Assembly: GCA_017406465.1 (NCBI GenBank)
Contig: JAFQYM010000029.1
Coordinates: 1 to 64,000, forward strand
DNA length: 64,000 bases
Source of the DNA: Kiritimatiellia bacterium
GTDB lineage: Bacteria; Verrucomicrobiota; Kiritimatiellia; RFP12; UBA1067
Reading direction: 5' to 3'
Shown here: piece by piece, positions 9,701 to 17,223 of the stretch
Position numbering within the stretch: the stretch's first letter is position 1
Layout: each line of letters begins with the position of its first letter
Made by a program: the position numbers and the translations under genes
Notes under the pieces: model-generated
What the model was told of the DNA's origin: nothing
The model's input: the letters and a program-made list of their open reading frames with translations, nothing else
Database searches by the model: none

Positions 9701-11658
9701 GCCGTAAGCGGAGTTATGACGATCTGCGGATGGCCGCTCTTGACGCTCTCCACCGGGCCGATCGTCGCCGGCTTCTCGAAGCTTGTCGCAAAGCCGCCGA
9801 CCTGCCCGTAGCAAAGCATCGCGCCCTTCGGGAAGCGGACGTTCGTGTTCTCTGCGGTGACTGTCGCTTCGCCTTCGTACTTCGTCTCGAACCGCCATGC
9901 CACGCCGTCGTTGCGCGCGTGAAGCACGACCGCCCAGTCGCCGAAGTCTACGCGCGTCTCGTTCGCCGCGAGATCGACCTCGCTCTTCTTGTAGATCGGC
10001 GTAGCGACCTTGCCCTCGACCTTTCGCGTAGTGGTATTGGGGTCTGCGTTCTCGCCGTTCATTCTCCCGTGCTCACTCGTCACAAGTGAAATCGCCGTCG
10101 GCTCGACGAGCGCCTTGCCGCGCCGCCACACAGAATACGACATTCCCTTATCGCCGACTTCAAGCCGCACTTCGTTGAGCCCGTTCGGTGAGACTGCGCT
10201 GAACGGCGCGGGATCGGCCTTTTCGGCAAACGGCGCCGATTTCTTCAGCTCCTTCAGATGCTCCACGTACTTGGCCGCGCCGCCGTCCCTGTAGCCGGTC
10301 TTGCCGACCTTCTTGCCGTCGCCGTCGAGGATGAGCGCGGTGGGGAAGCCCTTGATTTCGTATTTCTTGACGAGCTTGTCGTTCTCGGCCTTCGCATGGT
10401 CGGAGAGAAGGTTCTTGTCGCTCGGCGAGTCGATAAACACGAGGACGTAGTCATCCATAGCTCCCGCAACGAACAGCGGATCGGAGAGAACTTCCTCCTC
10501 CAGTCTCTTGCACCATCCGCACCAGTCGCTGCCGGAGAAGCAGGCGTAGACAAGCTTGCCCTCTTGCTTTGCCTTTGCAAGCGCCTCGCCCAAGTTGTCG
10601 GTGAAGCCAGCAGGGGTCGACGTGCCGTCGGTCTTCGCTGGCACCTTCTTCATGGCCTCTGCACGCGCCTTGCGCTCGGCCTCGACCTTCTCCATGCCTG
10701 TCTTGCGGGCCTCCTCTATCTTCGCGAGAAAACCGTCCACACCGCCTTCCCTATCCTTCTTTTCGAGAAGCGCGACGCGCTTGCCGTCGGGATCGACTAT
10801 CGCAACTTCCGGCGGTCGGAAGGAACCGCCGCGGGAAGCGTACTTAAGCGCAACCATGACGTTGTCCTTCGCCGCCCACGACTGCTTGGTGTCGTCGAGT
10901 TCGCACATGTAGAGGACGAACGACTTGCCCGCCCGCTCGACGAACTCCTTTGAACCAAGCACGTCGCCGTCGAGGATGCCCGGTTCGCCCTTGCCACGCT
11001 TGCGCGAGTTGAGGAAGTAGGCGAGGACAAGTTTGCCCTCTGCCTTCGCCTTGGCCTTCGCCGCTTCAAAGTCCTCGGTCCACCCCGGGAGGAGCGTGGT
11101 GGTGACGGCGGGCGGCGGCGACAGCGGTTCGAGGACGTCGAACTCATCGCCTTCCTTCAGCTCTCCGTGCGCATACACGACGTTGACCGGCACGTCGCCG
11201 ATGTAAAAGCTGCCGCAATCCTCGCCTTTGTCGTCTTCGAGCGTCACCGACAGGCGCACCGACTTGAGATGCACATGCTTGCCGTGGCAGTCGTCGCCAA
11301 GATGGAGTATTCTCTCGGTCTTGCCCTTCCCGGAATGCAGGCCGGACGGACTGGAGCCGAAGCGACCGCCTGCGCCGCTGTGCGTGCAGTTCGGCTCAAG
11401 CCAGATGCGAGCGGACACGTTGTCGGGCAAGGCGTAGTCGATGAAGAACATCGCCAGCTGCTTCTCGGACTTGACCACGACGCGAGTCTCCGGGGAGGCG
11501 ACCTTGCCGACGAGCTTGTAGTTCTTTCCCGTATCGTTGGCCACTGCGACACCCGTCACCTTTAGCTTGAAGTCCGACGCCTTCGGCCCGTCTGCGAACG
11601 CACAGCCAGCAGCGAGCGCCATTGGCAAGAGAAATTTAAACGTCCTTGACAGCATCAT
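6724..11658 (-). CDS. Giant secreted fusion: two thioredoxin folds, GH97 glycosidase, EEP phosphoesterase, BSP metallopeptidase
   Basis: 1644 residues with a signal peptide (about 1-22) and a good Shine-Dalgarno (AGGAGG, 8 nt from ATG). Domains in order, positions rough: N-terminal beta domain 25-185; thioredoxin-like fold 190-330 without a CxxC pair; thioredoxin fold 350-480 with WCGWCKRLEE (CxxC near 379); GH97 alpha-glycosidase 488-1120 with YIIMDEGW (about 803) and GFKIDFMDRDDQ (about 865), the aspartate of which sits where retaining GH97 alpha-galactosidases have their nucleophile; endonuclease/exonuclease/phosphatase domain 1137-1415 starting VMTYNIRYSAG and ending YPSDHFPSVAEV; basic-secretory-protein type metallopeptidase 1433-1644 with zinc motif HELTH (about 1523) and WAVEGYADY. 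No frameshift or stop separates the parts. It follows the other BSP peptidase gene and GH20 in one apparent operon. Fusion of these enzymes in one chain is unusual. Confidence 0.9.
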   Translation of the reverse strand: MMLSRTFKFLLPMALAAGCAFADGPKASDFKLKVTGVAVANDTGKNYKLVGKVASPETRVVVKSEKQLAMFFIDYALPDNVSARIWLEPNCTHSGAGGRFGSSPSGLHSGKGKTERILHLGDDCHGKHVHLKSVRLSVTLEDDKGEDCGSFYIGDVPVNVVYAHGELKEGDEFDVLEPLSPPPAVTTTLLPGWTEDFEAAKAKAKAEGKLVLAYFLNSRKRGKGEPGILDGDVLGSKEFVERAGKSFVLYMCELDDTKQSWAAKDNVMVALKYASRGGSFRPPEVAIVDPDGKRVALLEKKDREGGVDGFLAKIEEARKTGMEKVEAERKARAEAMKKVPAKTDGTSTPAGFTDNLGEALAKAKQEGKLVYACFSGSDWCGWCKRLEEEVLSDPLFVAGAMDDYVLVFIDSPSDKNLLSDHAKAENDKLVKKYEIKGFPTALILDGDGKKVGKTGYRDGGAAKYVEHLKELKKSAPFAEKADPAPFSAVSPNGLNEVRLEVGDKGMSYSVWRRGKALVEPTAISLVTSEHGRMNGENADPNTTTRKVEGKVATPIYKKSEVDLAANETRVDFGDWAVVLHARNDGVAWRFETKYEGEATVTAENTNVRFPKGAMLCYGQVGGFATSFEKPATIGPVESVKSGHPQIVITPLTASVPGAGVVCITESNLLDYPGLNFYRRDGETDMLRSWQAGVPSETERKGRWIRVKNRHSYLAKTSGTRVYPWRVFVLGDTPSDLVSSDAVYALAEPCRLADTSWVKPGLVQWDWWHGFKITDVPGLKSGCNYETYRAYIDYASASGIPYIIMDEGWSERLNLDKPRDAVNVEGVINYGKEKGVGVILWAAWAMLYDPADRARVFDRYAAMGAKGFKIDFMDRDDQDIERFLENTASDAAKRKLVVMYHGVHKPTGLCRTFPNVLNYEGVYGLEQGHSRGGQQVVVANDVNLPYTRMVAGAMDYTPGAMRNRAFNAPEFQKGIDAPSCYGTRCHQLALFPIFEAPVQMLCDSPTQYRTAGECFAFLSKVPTVWDETVGVAGEIGAFASVARRKGRDWWLGAITNWEKRELELSTKFLGDGEWKVEAFEDAADADVNAEHYVRREFTIKAGDCIKVRLAPGGGFAARFTPASKASAPINKGCESMKVMTYNIRYSAGDRNSADNNWEARRDDLGNLVESANPDVAGFQEVLPDQRKWLETRFPGYVFVGDGRNADRINGEASPIAFRKDRFEPVKSGTFWLSETPDEPGSKSWKAALPRICSYAVLKDKATGKTLAFANTHTDHASEEAREKGMLLVIERMKEFSGDAPVVFVGDHNCLEYEKPAKAVAKLLKDALYISETPPEGSWRTFNYWSYKEKEQTIAEALAKPVRERSIPGSKSDSKRIDYIYVSPGTRVLGYRTIAATRPGKNLYPSDHFPSVAEVVLGATPATPYEVQAPGSAKLVFDTSNAPDLRKWTEEKFAPAMCEWVVKLTDIMASDGWEPPKDILFKFVVEPLQWDTNAPAWASSTEGRVSLRVDWFRANLNGEALGATIHELTHIMQAYWSKGQNKDNCPDWAVEGYADYIRWILFEPESDGCGYVRKNPAKYHYNDSYRVTALFFGFVESRYPGTMKKLNSALRDHTFDNDKFWQETTGKSAEDLEAGWKAAIWYNIRR
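6736..6741 (-). promoter_or_regulatory. Extended -10 promoter of pgpA inside the upstream coding sequence
   Basis: TTTGGTATAATATCC on the minus strand; TATAAT at 6736-6741, 8 nt before ATG 6727. The same bases encode the last residues (IWYNIRR) of the upstream protein. Confidence 0.65.
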
Positions 11659-11703
11659 AATTGTTTCCTCCTAATTTCGCCTTAAAAGCATGATTTCAGA
11701 TTG

Positions 11704-13668
11704 TCATTTTCGTCGATAGACAGTAAGGGATTTCTTGTCCGTCGAGGGCTTGAACTCGGCGGCAGACGGATCGTCCGTGCCGTGCAGCGCAAGACGCGAA
11801 AGGTCTTCGGGAAGCTTGTCAACGCGCAACACCTTGCACGTCTTGCCCTTCTGCGGCATGACGCCGGGCTTGATCGAAACGCTCCCCTCCCCAGAAAACG
11901 CAAGTTCTCCGACGAGCGCGGCCGCCGGGTTCTCTGGAAGCCGCAGGACGCTCCCGCCCTTCATGTCGAGCTTCCCCGCCACCTTCATGGCCGTCGTCAC
12001 GGCGAGTTTCCCGTCGAGCCGCACGCGCTCCCCGCGCAGCTTCGACACGGCGAGCGCATTGTCGCCCCTCGATATTATCCGCGAATTGTCCTCTATGTCG
12101 ACGACATTGACGCCCCGCAGGTCGATGCTGTCGTCAAGTATGGCGAGCCCCGCGATTGTGAAGGACTTGCACTGGAACTTCGCGCCTGGCTGTATGTTCG
12201 GAATCTTCTTCCCGTACACCTTGACGGCCGTGTCCTTCGTCGGAATTGCGGCAATCCTCTCGCCTATCGCGTTGACGCAAAACCAGTTTTGCGGAGAGTC
12301 AAGATCCTTGCCTCCCGGTGCGCCAATCCATTCAGCCGTCACCGCGACCGCCGGACGGTAGTCGGCGCCGAAGGTGTCGGCGTATGACTTCGTCTCGCGC
12401 GGACGGAAGGCCCTGTTGAACACACGCACGTCGTCTATCCGCACTCCTGCCTCGCCCTTCGGCTCCGAAAACCCGCTGATGCCGAAACCGCCGCTGACAC
12501 CGCCTATCGCGAACTTCGGCTCAAAGCTGCAACCTTTGCACTTTGAACTCATGTCGATCTTCACGGCCGGCCCGCCGTCGAGGACGACAAGCGCAGTATC
12601 GCCGCCATCGACCGAGAGAACCACGGAATGAGGACTTTCCGCCATGTCCTTTACGGGAATCTTCGTCGTCGAGACTATCTGGCACGAGGAACCAGGGCAA
12701 TGCGCGATGACATGCGCCGACAGGAGGTTTGACTTTCCCGACGTAGCGAGCAAAATCGCCTTGCCCGAGCCCTCCCCCGGCGCACCAAGAGAGGCGATGG
12801 CCGTCTGTGTGCCGCCATTCGGGAACCATCCGTGCAGAGCGATTGCAATGCTGCCGTCCTTCACGGTCGTGGCTTCGCCTGCCGTCGCGCCCTCTATCCA
12901 CGCGCCGGACTTGTCCTTTGCGTCGCTCACGGACAAGCCGGAAATCCGGCAGTGTTTCTTGTCATGGCGCACGACGCCCGATGCATCGCCGTTGTACGTC
13001 CACTCGAATATCGGATCGTATATCGTCTCCATCTGCCGCCATTCGGCGATCAGTCCGTCGAAGTTCTTGCCGAATAGCTTTTCCCACGGGTCTTTGCCGT
13101 GCTGCTTGTAGCCCATGAGTATCTTGTAGATTGTTCCCTCGCCGTAGTTCTGCGTCATGAAATCGACAAAGTTCGCGCCTGCCATGTACTTGCCGTAGCC
13201 GCGCCCACCGCGAAGGGCCTTCCAGCGCCACCGAAGGACTTCGGGGGGATTGGTGCACCTATAGTAGCGCACCCAGTCCGCCATCGCCTCGGTGAAGACC
13301 CTGTCCGACCCCATGTCGAGGACATGGGTCATCTCATGTATGAGAATGCCCGGGCAGCCCCAAATCTCGCCGCTCGGGTGTTCGCCCACCTTCCACGTAA
13401 CCCTCCGGCCTACCGCAAACGCGGGGTTGCCGCCCTTGACCGGGGCAAGATAGAGAAGCATGTCGAAGTTCTCGTGGTGGCGAGAACGTTCGTTGTCGCC
13501 GTAGAGCGCTTCGCATATCCTTTTTGCGGCGACTTCCATGTGCTCGCGCAGGCAGTTTTTGTCACCCCACTCGCGGTGCGACTCGGGCGTTCGTCCGTCG
13601 TAGCTGACATTCAACGCCGCCGCGGAGACCACGAGCATGGCCACAAACGCTGTCAGTGCAAATCGCAT
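11704..13668 (-). CDS. Secreted BSP-type zinc metallopeptidase with LamG-like and surface modules
   Basis: 654 residues. Signal peptide (about 1-17), then a basic-secretory-protein-like peptidase domain (about 20-250) with HEMTH near residue 109 and the downstream FTEAMADWVRYY, the usual zinc site arrangement. A LamG/concanavalin-like region follows (about 240-425, ending RIDDVRVFNRAFRP), then a beta-rich segment opening with EWIGAPGGKDLDSPQNW, the W-G...N-W module shared with giant surface proteins here, and the tail KSLTVYRRK. ATG 13668 lies 8 nt after the GH20 stop; the longer open frame runs inside GH20 and is rejected. Likely surface or periplasmic proteolysis of glycoproteins (inference). 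Confidence 0.85.
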   Translation of the reverse strand: MRFALTAFVAMLVVSAAALNVSYDGRTPESHREWGDKNCLREHMEVAAKRICEALYGDNERSRHHENFDMLLYLAPVKGGNPAFAVGRRVTWKVGEHPSGEIWGCPGILIHEMTHVLDMGSDRVFTEAMADWVRYYRCTNPPEVLRWRWKALRGGRGYGKYMAGANFVDFMTQNYGEGTIYKILMGYKQHGKDPWEKLFGKNFDGLIAEWRQMETIYDPIFEWTYNGDASGVVRHDKKHCRISGLSVSDAKDKSGAWIEGATAGEATTVKDGSIAIALHGWFPNGGTQTAIASLGAPGEGSGKAILLATSGKSNLLSAHVIAHCPGSSCQIVSTTKIPVKDMAESPHSVVLSVDGGDTALVVLDGGPAVKIDMSSKCKGCSFEPKFAIGGVSGGFGISGFSEPKGEAGVRIDDVRVFNRAFRPRETKSYADTFGADYRPAVAVTAEWIGAPGGKDLDSPQNWFCVNAIGERIAAIPTKDTAVKVYGKKIPNIQPGAKFQCKSFTIAGLAILDDSIDLRGVNVVDIEDNSRIISRGDNALAVSKLRGERVRLDGKLAVTTAMKVAGKLDMKGGSVLRLPENPAAALVGELAFSGEGSVSIKPGVMPQKGKTCKVLRVDKLPEDLSRLALHGTDDPSAAEFKPSTDKKSLTVYRRK

Positions 13669-13676
13669 ATATTGTG

Positions 13677-15170
13677 TCAAGGGAGCGGCGCGGCATTTAC
13701 GCCGTCTTTGATCAGCGCCTCGCGCTGAACAGTGGCGCGGCGCTTGAAGTCGTCCAGTCCCGGCTTCTTCTCGCCCATCCAGAAGACTTCCGAGAGCGCC
13801 ATCATGCGCGGCCAGTATTTCCATTCGAGATCCTTCTGGTCCCACGAATACTCCGTCCACTGGCATCCCTGCCCGCCGATCACGTGCTTTACCGCATCGC
13901 CGGTGACGCCATGGCACGGATCGAACGAATAGCACTTCTCAAGCGTGCGGCCGCCGCCACCGTAGGGATACGGGTCGTCCTTGAGCTCCTGACTATGGTT
14001 GAGATAGCAGAATGGCGAGGGCGTCACGATCATGTCGTGCCCTTCCGACGCACCCCTCGACACTACGCGAGGAACGTTCTGGCCCATCCAGACCATGCCC
14101 ATCGCCTCGGCGGGGACGCCCGCGCCTAAGTACTCCGCCCAGCCGATCGTGCGCTTGCCGCGCTTGGCGAGGAACTCGACCATGTGGCGCGTCAGCCACG
14201 CCTGGAGCGCGTGTTCGTCCTTGAGTCCCTCGGCCTTGATGCGCGCCTGGCACTTGGAGCACTCCTTCCAGCGTCCTTTGGGACATTCGTCGCCGCCAAT
14301 GTGGACGCATTCGAACGGAAACAGCTTGCAAACGTAGTCAAGGACTTCCTCGACAAACTTGATGGCTTCGTCGTTGCCCGCGCACATCACCTCCGGCTCG
14401 ATGCCCCAGGTGCCGCGTCCGCAGCGGCTCTTGATCCGTTCGGGGAAGCAAGCGTAGGCGGGATATGCGGCGAGCGCCGCCCGGAAGTGTCCCGGAAACT
14501 CGATTTCCGGCAATACCTCAATGTGACGCTCCTTGGCATACGCAATCACCTCCTTGATATCGGCTTCCATGTAGAAGAACGGACCGTATTTCTTCCCATC
14601 GCTGACCTGCTTCTTCTTGTTGCACTCGCCGCCTTCTGGTGGACGCTTGGGGCTGTACGGACGCCACGAGCCATACTCAATAAGCTCGGGGTGTCCCGGC
14701 ACGTCGATGCGCCAGCCCTGGTCGTCGGTTAGGTGCCAGTGGAAGCGATTGAGCTTGAATCGCGCCATTTGGTCGAGCGTCGCCTTGACCGCGTCCTTGC
14801 CAAAGAAGTGGCGGCTCTCGTCAAGGTGAAGTCCGCGCCACGAGTAGCGCGGCGCGTCCTCAATCTCGCAGCACGGGAGGGACGCGCTTGTCGCGTCCTT
14901 TAGCTGCTCAAGCGTCTTAAGCGCGTAGAACGCCCCCGCCTTGTCGCTCGCGGCGACATTGATTCCATTCGCCGTCACCGAAAGCCTATAGCCCTCGTGT
15001 GGAATGGACGCATCCTTGGAGAGCTTCACGACTTTCCGGAGTTCTTTGCCAGCAGGGCATTTGAACACACCGGGCTTCTCGACGACCGATGACGGATACG
15101 GCACGACATTAATCTCCGCCCGCGCGACGAACGCCGCCGCGAGCACCATTATCGTATATGCTATTTTCAT
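13677..15170 (-). CDS. Secreted GH20 beta-N-acetylhexosaminidase
   Basis: 497 residues. Removes terminal GlcNAc/GalNAc from glycans by substrate-assisted catalysis. Signal peptide (about 1-18), an N-terminal chitobiase-like domain (INVVPYPSSVVEKPG), then a TIM barrel: RGLHLDESRHFFGKD, RFHWHLTDDQGWRID, EFPGHFRAALAAYP, and the catalytic Asp-Glu pair in HIGGDECPKGRW (about residues 292-303). Start ATG 15170 is preceded by AAGGA/CAGGA. It heads an operon with the two BSP-containing genes downstream, spaced 8 and 45 nt, pointing to joint attack on glycoproteins. Confidence 0.93.
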   Translation of the reverse strand: MKIAYTIMVLAAAFVARAEINVVPYPSSVVEKPGVFKCPAGKELRKVVKLSKDASIPHEGYRLSVTANGINVAASDKAGAFYALKTLEQLKDATSASLPCCEIEDAPRYSWRGLHLDESRHFFGKDAVKATLDQMARFKLNRFHWHLTDDQGWRIDVPGHPELIEYGSWRPYSPKRPPEGGECNKKKQVSDGKKYGPFFYMEADIKEVIAYAKERHIEVLPEIEFPGHFRAALAAYPAYACFPERIKSRCGRGTWGIEPEVMCAGNDEAIKFVEEVLDYVCKLFPFECVHIGGDECPKGRWKECSKCQARIKAEGLKDEHALQAWLTRHMVEFLAKRGKRTIGWAEYLGAGVPAEAMGMVWMGQNVPRVVSRGASEGHDMIVTPSPFCYLNHSQELKDDPYPYGGGGRTLEKCYSFDPCHGVTGDAVKHVIGGQGCQWTEYSWDQKDLEWKYWPRMMALSEVFWMGEKKPGLDDFKRRATVQREALIKDGVNAAPLP

Positions 15171-15193
15171 TCCTGTTTTTCCTTAAACTATTG

Positions 15194-15368
15194 TCATTTA
15201 CGCCGATAGACGACGAGCGATTTCTTGTCCGTCGAGGGCTTGAACTCCACCGCAGACGTTCTCCATCCAGTCCAGCGGGTCGCCGAGAGGCTGCACCTTG
15301 GCCGCGCGACGCAGCGCCGCAACCAGTACCATCATCATATATGCTTTTTTCAACCGTGCAACCTCCAT
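15194..15368 (-). pseudogene. Relic: signal-peptide head fused to a peptidase-type C-terminal tail
   Basis: Between the ATPase and GH20 genes a Shine-Dalgarno (GGAGG) and a signal-peptide start (KKAYMMMVLVAAL, like the GH20 leader) are followed after about 30 codons by a segment nearly identical to the last 18 codons of the BSP peptidase gene at 11704: it reads EFKPSTDKKSLVVYRRK then stop, but in another frame than the head. The body of the gene is missing. The duplicated tail spans about 15190-15250 and matches 11700-11760. This is what remains of a deleted paralogue. Confidence 0.75.
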
Positions 15369-15403
15369 TGTTAGGCGTTCTGGGGTCTGTGTCCGCCGTT
15401 TCA

Positions 15404-16825
15404 CTAGAAAAGGCGGTCGGCGGGGATGACAAAATCGAGCATGTGTTCTGTGCGGATCGACGGAGCAAGCATGCCGTCATAGACAAGAACCGTACGGACG
15501 GACACACCGGAGCGGAAACCGACGGCCTTGACCTTGTCGTTTATCTCCGCCGCAATCTCGGCTCCAATGCTGTCACGGCGCTTTATCTCCACGACATACG
15601 CCGTTGTCTTCGTCTGAATCAGCAAATCGACCTGCACACCGCAAGTTGCACCTTCCTTTGCACGGCGATATGGTGTAGCCGAAAGCAGCGACGCACCGTC
15701 TATGCCGAGCACGGGAAGCAAAGAACGAAAGTTGGATACGACAAGATTTTCGAACTGAAGTCCCTTCACCGAATCCCATCCTTTTAACGCCGAAAGGGAG
15801 TCATATTTGAAAAGTCCTGACTCTATCTCCTTCGCATTTGGCTCCACATGATGCAGATAGAACCTGGTGTAGTTGTCCTTGAGCCGATAGCGCACGGTGC
15901 GGCCAGGCAGTCCCGTACTTGGATTTACCCCGCTGTCCTTTGAAACAAACCCGGCAAGTTCAAGTTCGGTGAGATATTCCACAAGATGCCCGTTGCGCTC
16001 CGACCCCATGGCCTCGGCAATTTCCGCGGCAGACTTCGACCCGTATGCAATGGCGCGTAGAAGAGACTTCCGCTCCATGGCCTTTTTCCCGAATATCTGG
16101 TTGAATATCTGATTGAAATCACGGAAAAGGATTCCCTCGCGCGTAAAGCACAGTTGGCGGATGTTCTCGCCGGATGACAGGCTAGGATTAATCTCCTCAA
16201 GGTATTTGGGCACCCCGCCTGTAACGGAAAGCACGTCAAGCATTTCCGATATCGACGTGCGCTCTGCCGCCGCACCCCAGAACGCCCTGCACACAGACAG
16301 AGGCAGTTCGTTCACAACGAGGTCAAGCGAATCCCTTCCGACAAAACCGGTTCCGTTCAGAATGTTGTCTGCAATCCAGCTCGAGACACTTCCGCAAAGC
16401 ACCAAAACGAGATTATCCCTCTTCTTGAGCATTTTGTCCCAGACAATCTTGAGCGTTCCCGCAAAAGACTTGTCGTACCCGCCCATCCACGAAATCTCAT
16501 CCAAGAGCACCACGACCCGTCCAGTCCTCGGCAACGAGCTGCCAAGCATACTAAAAGCCTGAAGCCAGTTTTTGACGGCAACGTCAGGCACCTCCGTCTG
16601 CATTGCAAGTTGCTCCATAAAGCTTTTGAGCTGAACTCTGTTGTTGACGCCATCGCCCGGAGCCTGACCGTCTATGGAAATGAAATGGTCGGCGGTGCGT
16701 CTTGCAAATTCGGCTATGAGAGTCGACTTGCCTATCCGTCGCCGTCCGCGCACAGTCACAAGCGATGGCGTCGACTTTTGCCAAAGCCCACCAAGTCTAT
16801 CCAAAGCTTCTGTCCTGCCAACAAA
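15404..16825 (-). CDS. AAA ATPase of the ATPase_2/DUF234 type with nuclease-like C-terminus
   Basis: 473 residues. N-terminal P-loop ATPase with Walker A GRRRIGKST (about 25-33), Walker B VVVLLDEISW (about 105) and LVLCGSVSSW; a middle winged-helix region (about 260-330); C-terminal DUF234-like part with a PD-(D/E)xK-style core VQVDLLIQTKTTAYVVEIKRR broken as D...EIK (about 400-415). Proteins of this family are widespread in bacteria and archaea and their role is not settled. ATG 16825 is used, with AGAGG before it; an in-frame upstream start at 16870 would precede the -10 box. Expression is likely controlled by the operator array overlapping its promoter. Confidence 0.85.
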   Translation of the reverse strand, partial: FVGRTEALDRLGGLWQKSTPSLVTVRGRRRIGKSTLIAEFARRTADHFISIDGQAPGDGVNNRVQLKSFMEQLAMQTEVPDVAVKNWLQAFSMLGSSLPRTGRVVVLLDEISWMGGYDKSFAGTLKIVWDKMLKKRDNLVLVLCGSVSSWIADNILNGTGFVGRDSLDLVVNELPLSVCRAFWGAAAERTSISEMLDVLSVTGGVPKYLEEINPSLSSGENIRQLCFTREGILFRDFNQIFNQIFGKKAMERKSLLRAIAYGSKSAAEIAEAMGSERNGHLVEYLTELELAGFVSKDSGVNPSTGLPGRTVRYRLKDNYTRFYLHHVEPNAKEIESGLFKYDSLSALKGWDSVKGLQFENLVVSNFRSLLPVLGIDGASLLSATPYRRAKEGATCGVQVDLLIQTKTTAYVVEIKRRDSIGAEIAAEINDKVKAVGFRSGVSVRTVLVYDGMLAPSIRTEHMLDFVIPADRLF

Positions 16826-16860
16826 CATATACACGACCTCTCTAGATGATTTCTGACGGT

Positions 16861-16889
16861 ATTGTATCACACTTTGGGCACGAAATCAA
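16861..16889 (-). promoter_or_regulatory. Promoter of the ATPase gene
   Basis: On the minus strand TTGATT (16884-16889), a 17-nt spacer and TACAAT (16861-16866). The predicted start near 16854 leaves a leader of about 28 nt to ATG 16825. The first copy of the operator array fills most of the spacer and half of the -35. Confidence 0.7.
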
Positions 16890-16971
16890 CTGCGATATAT
16901 ATTTCGTGCCTAAATTTCACGTAAAGAATTCGGGCACTAAAATCGCTCATTCACACATTTCGCGCCCAAAT
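16873..16971. promoter_or_regulatory. Four-site operator array with exact 28-bp phasing
   Basis: Four copies of ATTTNGGCACGAAAT alternate in orientation: 16873 (forward), 16901 (reverse), 16929 (forward), 16957 (reverse). Starts are exactly 28 bp apart. The first pair is a perfect 10-bp inverted repeat (GGCACGAAAT/ATTTCGTGCC). The first site overlaps the ATPase promoter, which suggests repression, possibly by a protein bound as several dimers. Confidence 0.7.
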
Positions 16972-17033
16972 CTCGAAATTTTGGGGACAGACACCACGAG
17001 ATTTCATTTTCGCTCCTTTCCAGATTGCATTTG

Positions 17034-17186
17034 TCATTTCCGCCGGAAATATATCGTCCCCTCAGGCTCTCCCAGCGACTTCGCTATCGCGGGGACGGAC
17101 ATTCCGCTTCCGGCAGTTCTTCGCAGACGCGCCCCTTTGTCTGGGCGCTCGCGCAATTCACGCAATATCTCGTTGTCATCGTTCAT
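17034..17186 (-). CDS. Small 50-residue protein with sigma-region-4-like HTH, perhaps a remnant
   Basis: ATG 17186 to TGA 17034 encodes 50 residues beginning MNDDNEILRELRERPDKG and containing SVPAIAKSLGEPEGTIY near the C-terminus. That stretch resembles the helix-turn-helix of ECF sigma factor region 4 (AIAxxLGxPxGTVxxR), but the protein stops just after it, and the region 2 part is absent. It may be a small DNA-binding protein or the 3' scrap of a sigma gene. It lies between the SGNH hydrolase and the ATPase operator array, on the same strand. Confidence 0.45.
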   Translation of the reverse strand: MNDDNEILRELRERPDKGARLRRTAGSGMSVPAIAKSLGEPEGTIYFRRK

Positions 17187-17223
17187 CTACAGTGTCAAAT
17201 GTGCGATGCCAGCGAATCCTTGG

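Noticed and set aside
16873-16971. Possible small CRISPR array
   Set aside because: The four repeats alternate in orientation, are degenerate, and the gaps are only about 14 bp; no cas genes nearby.
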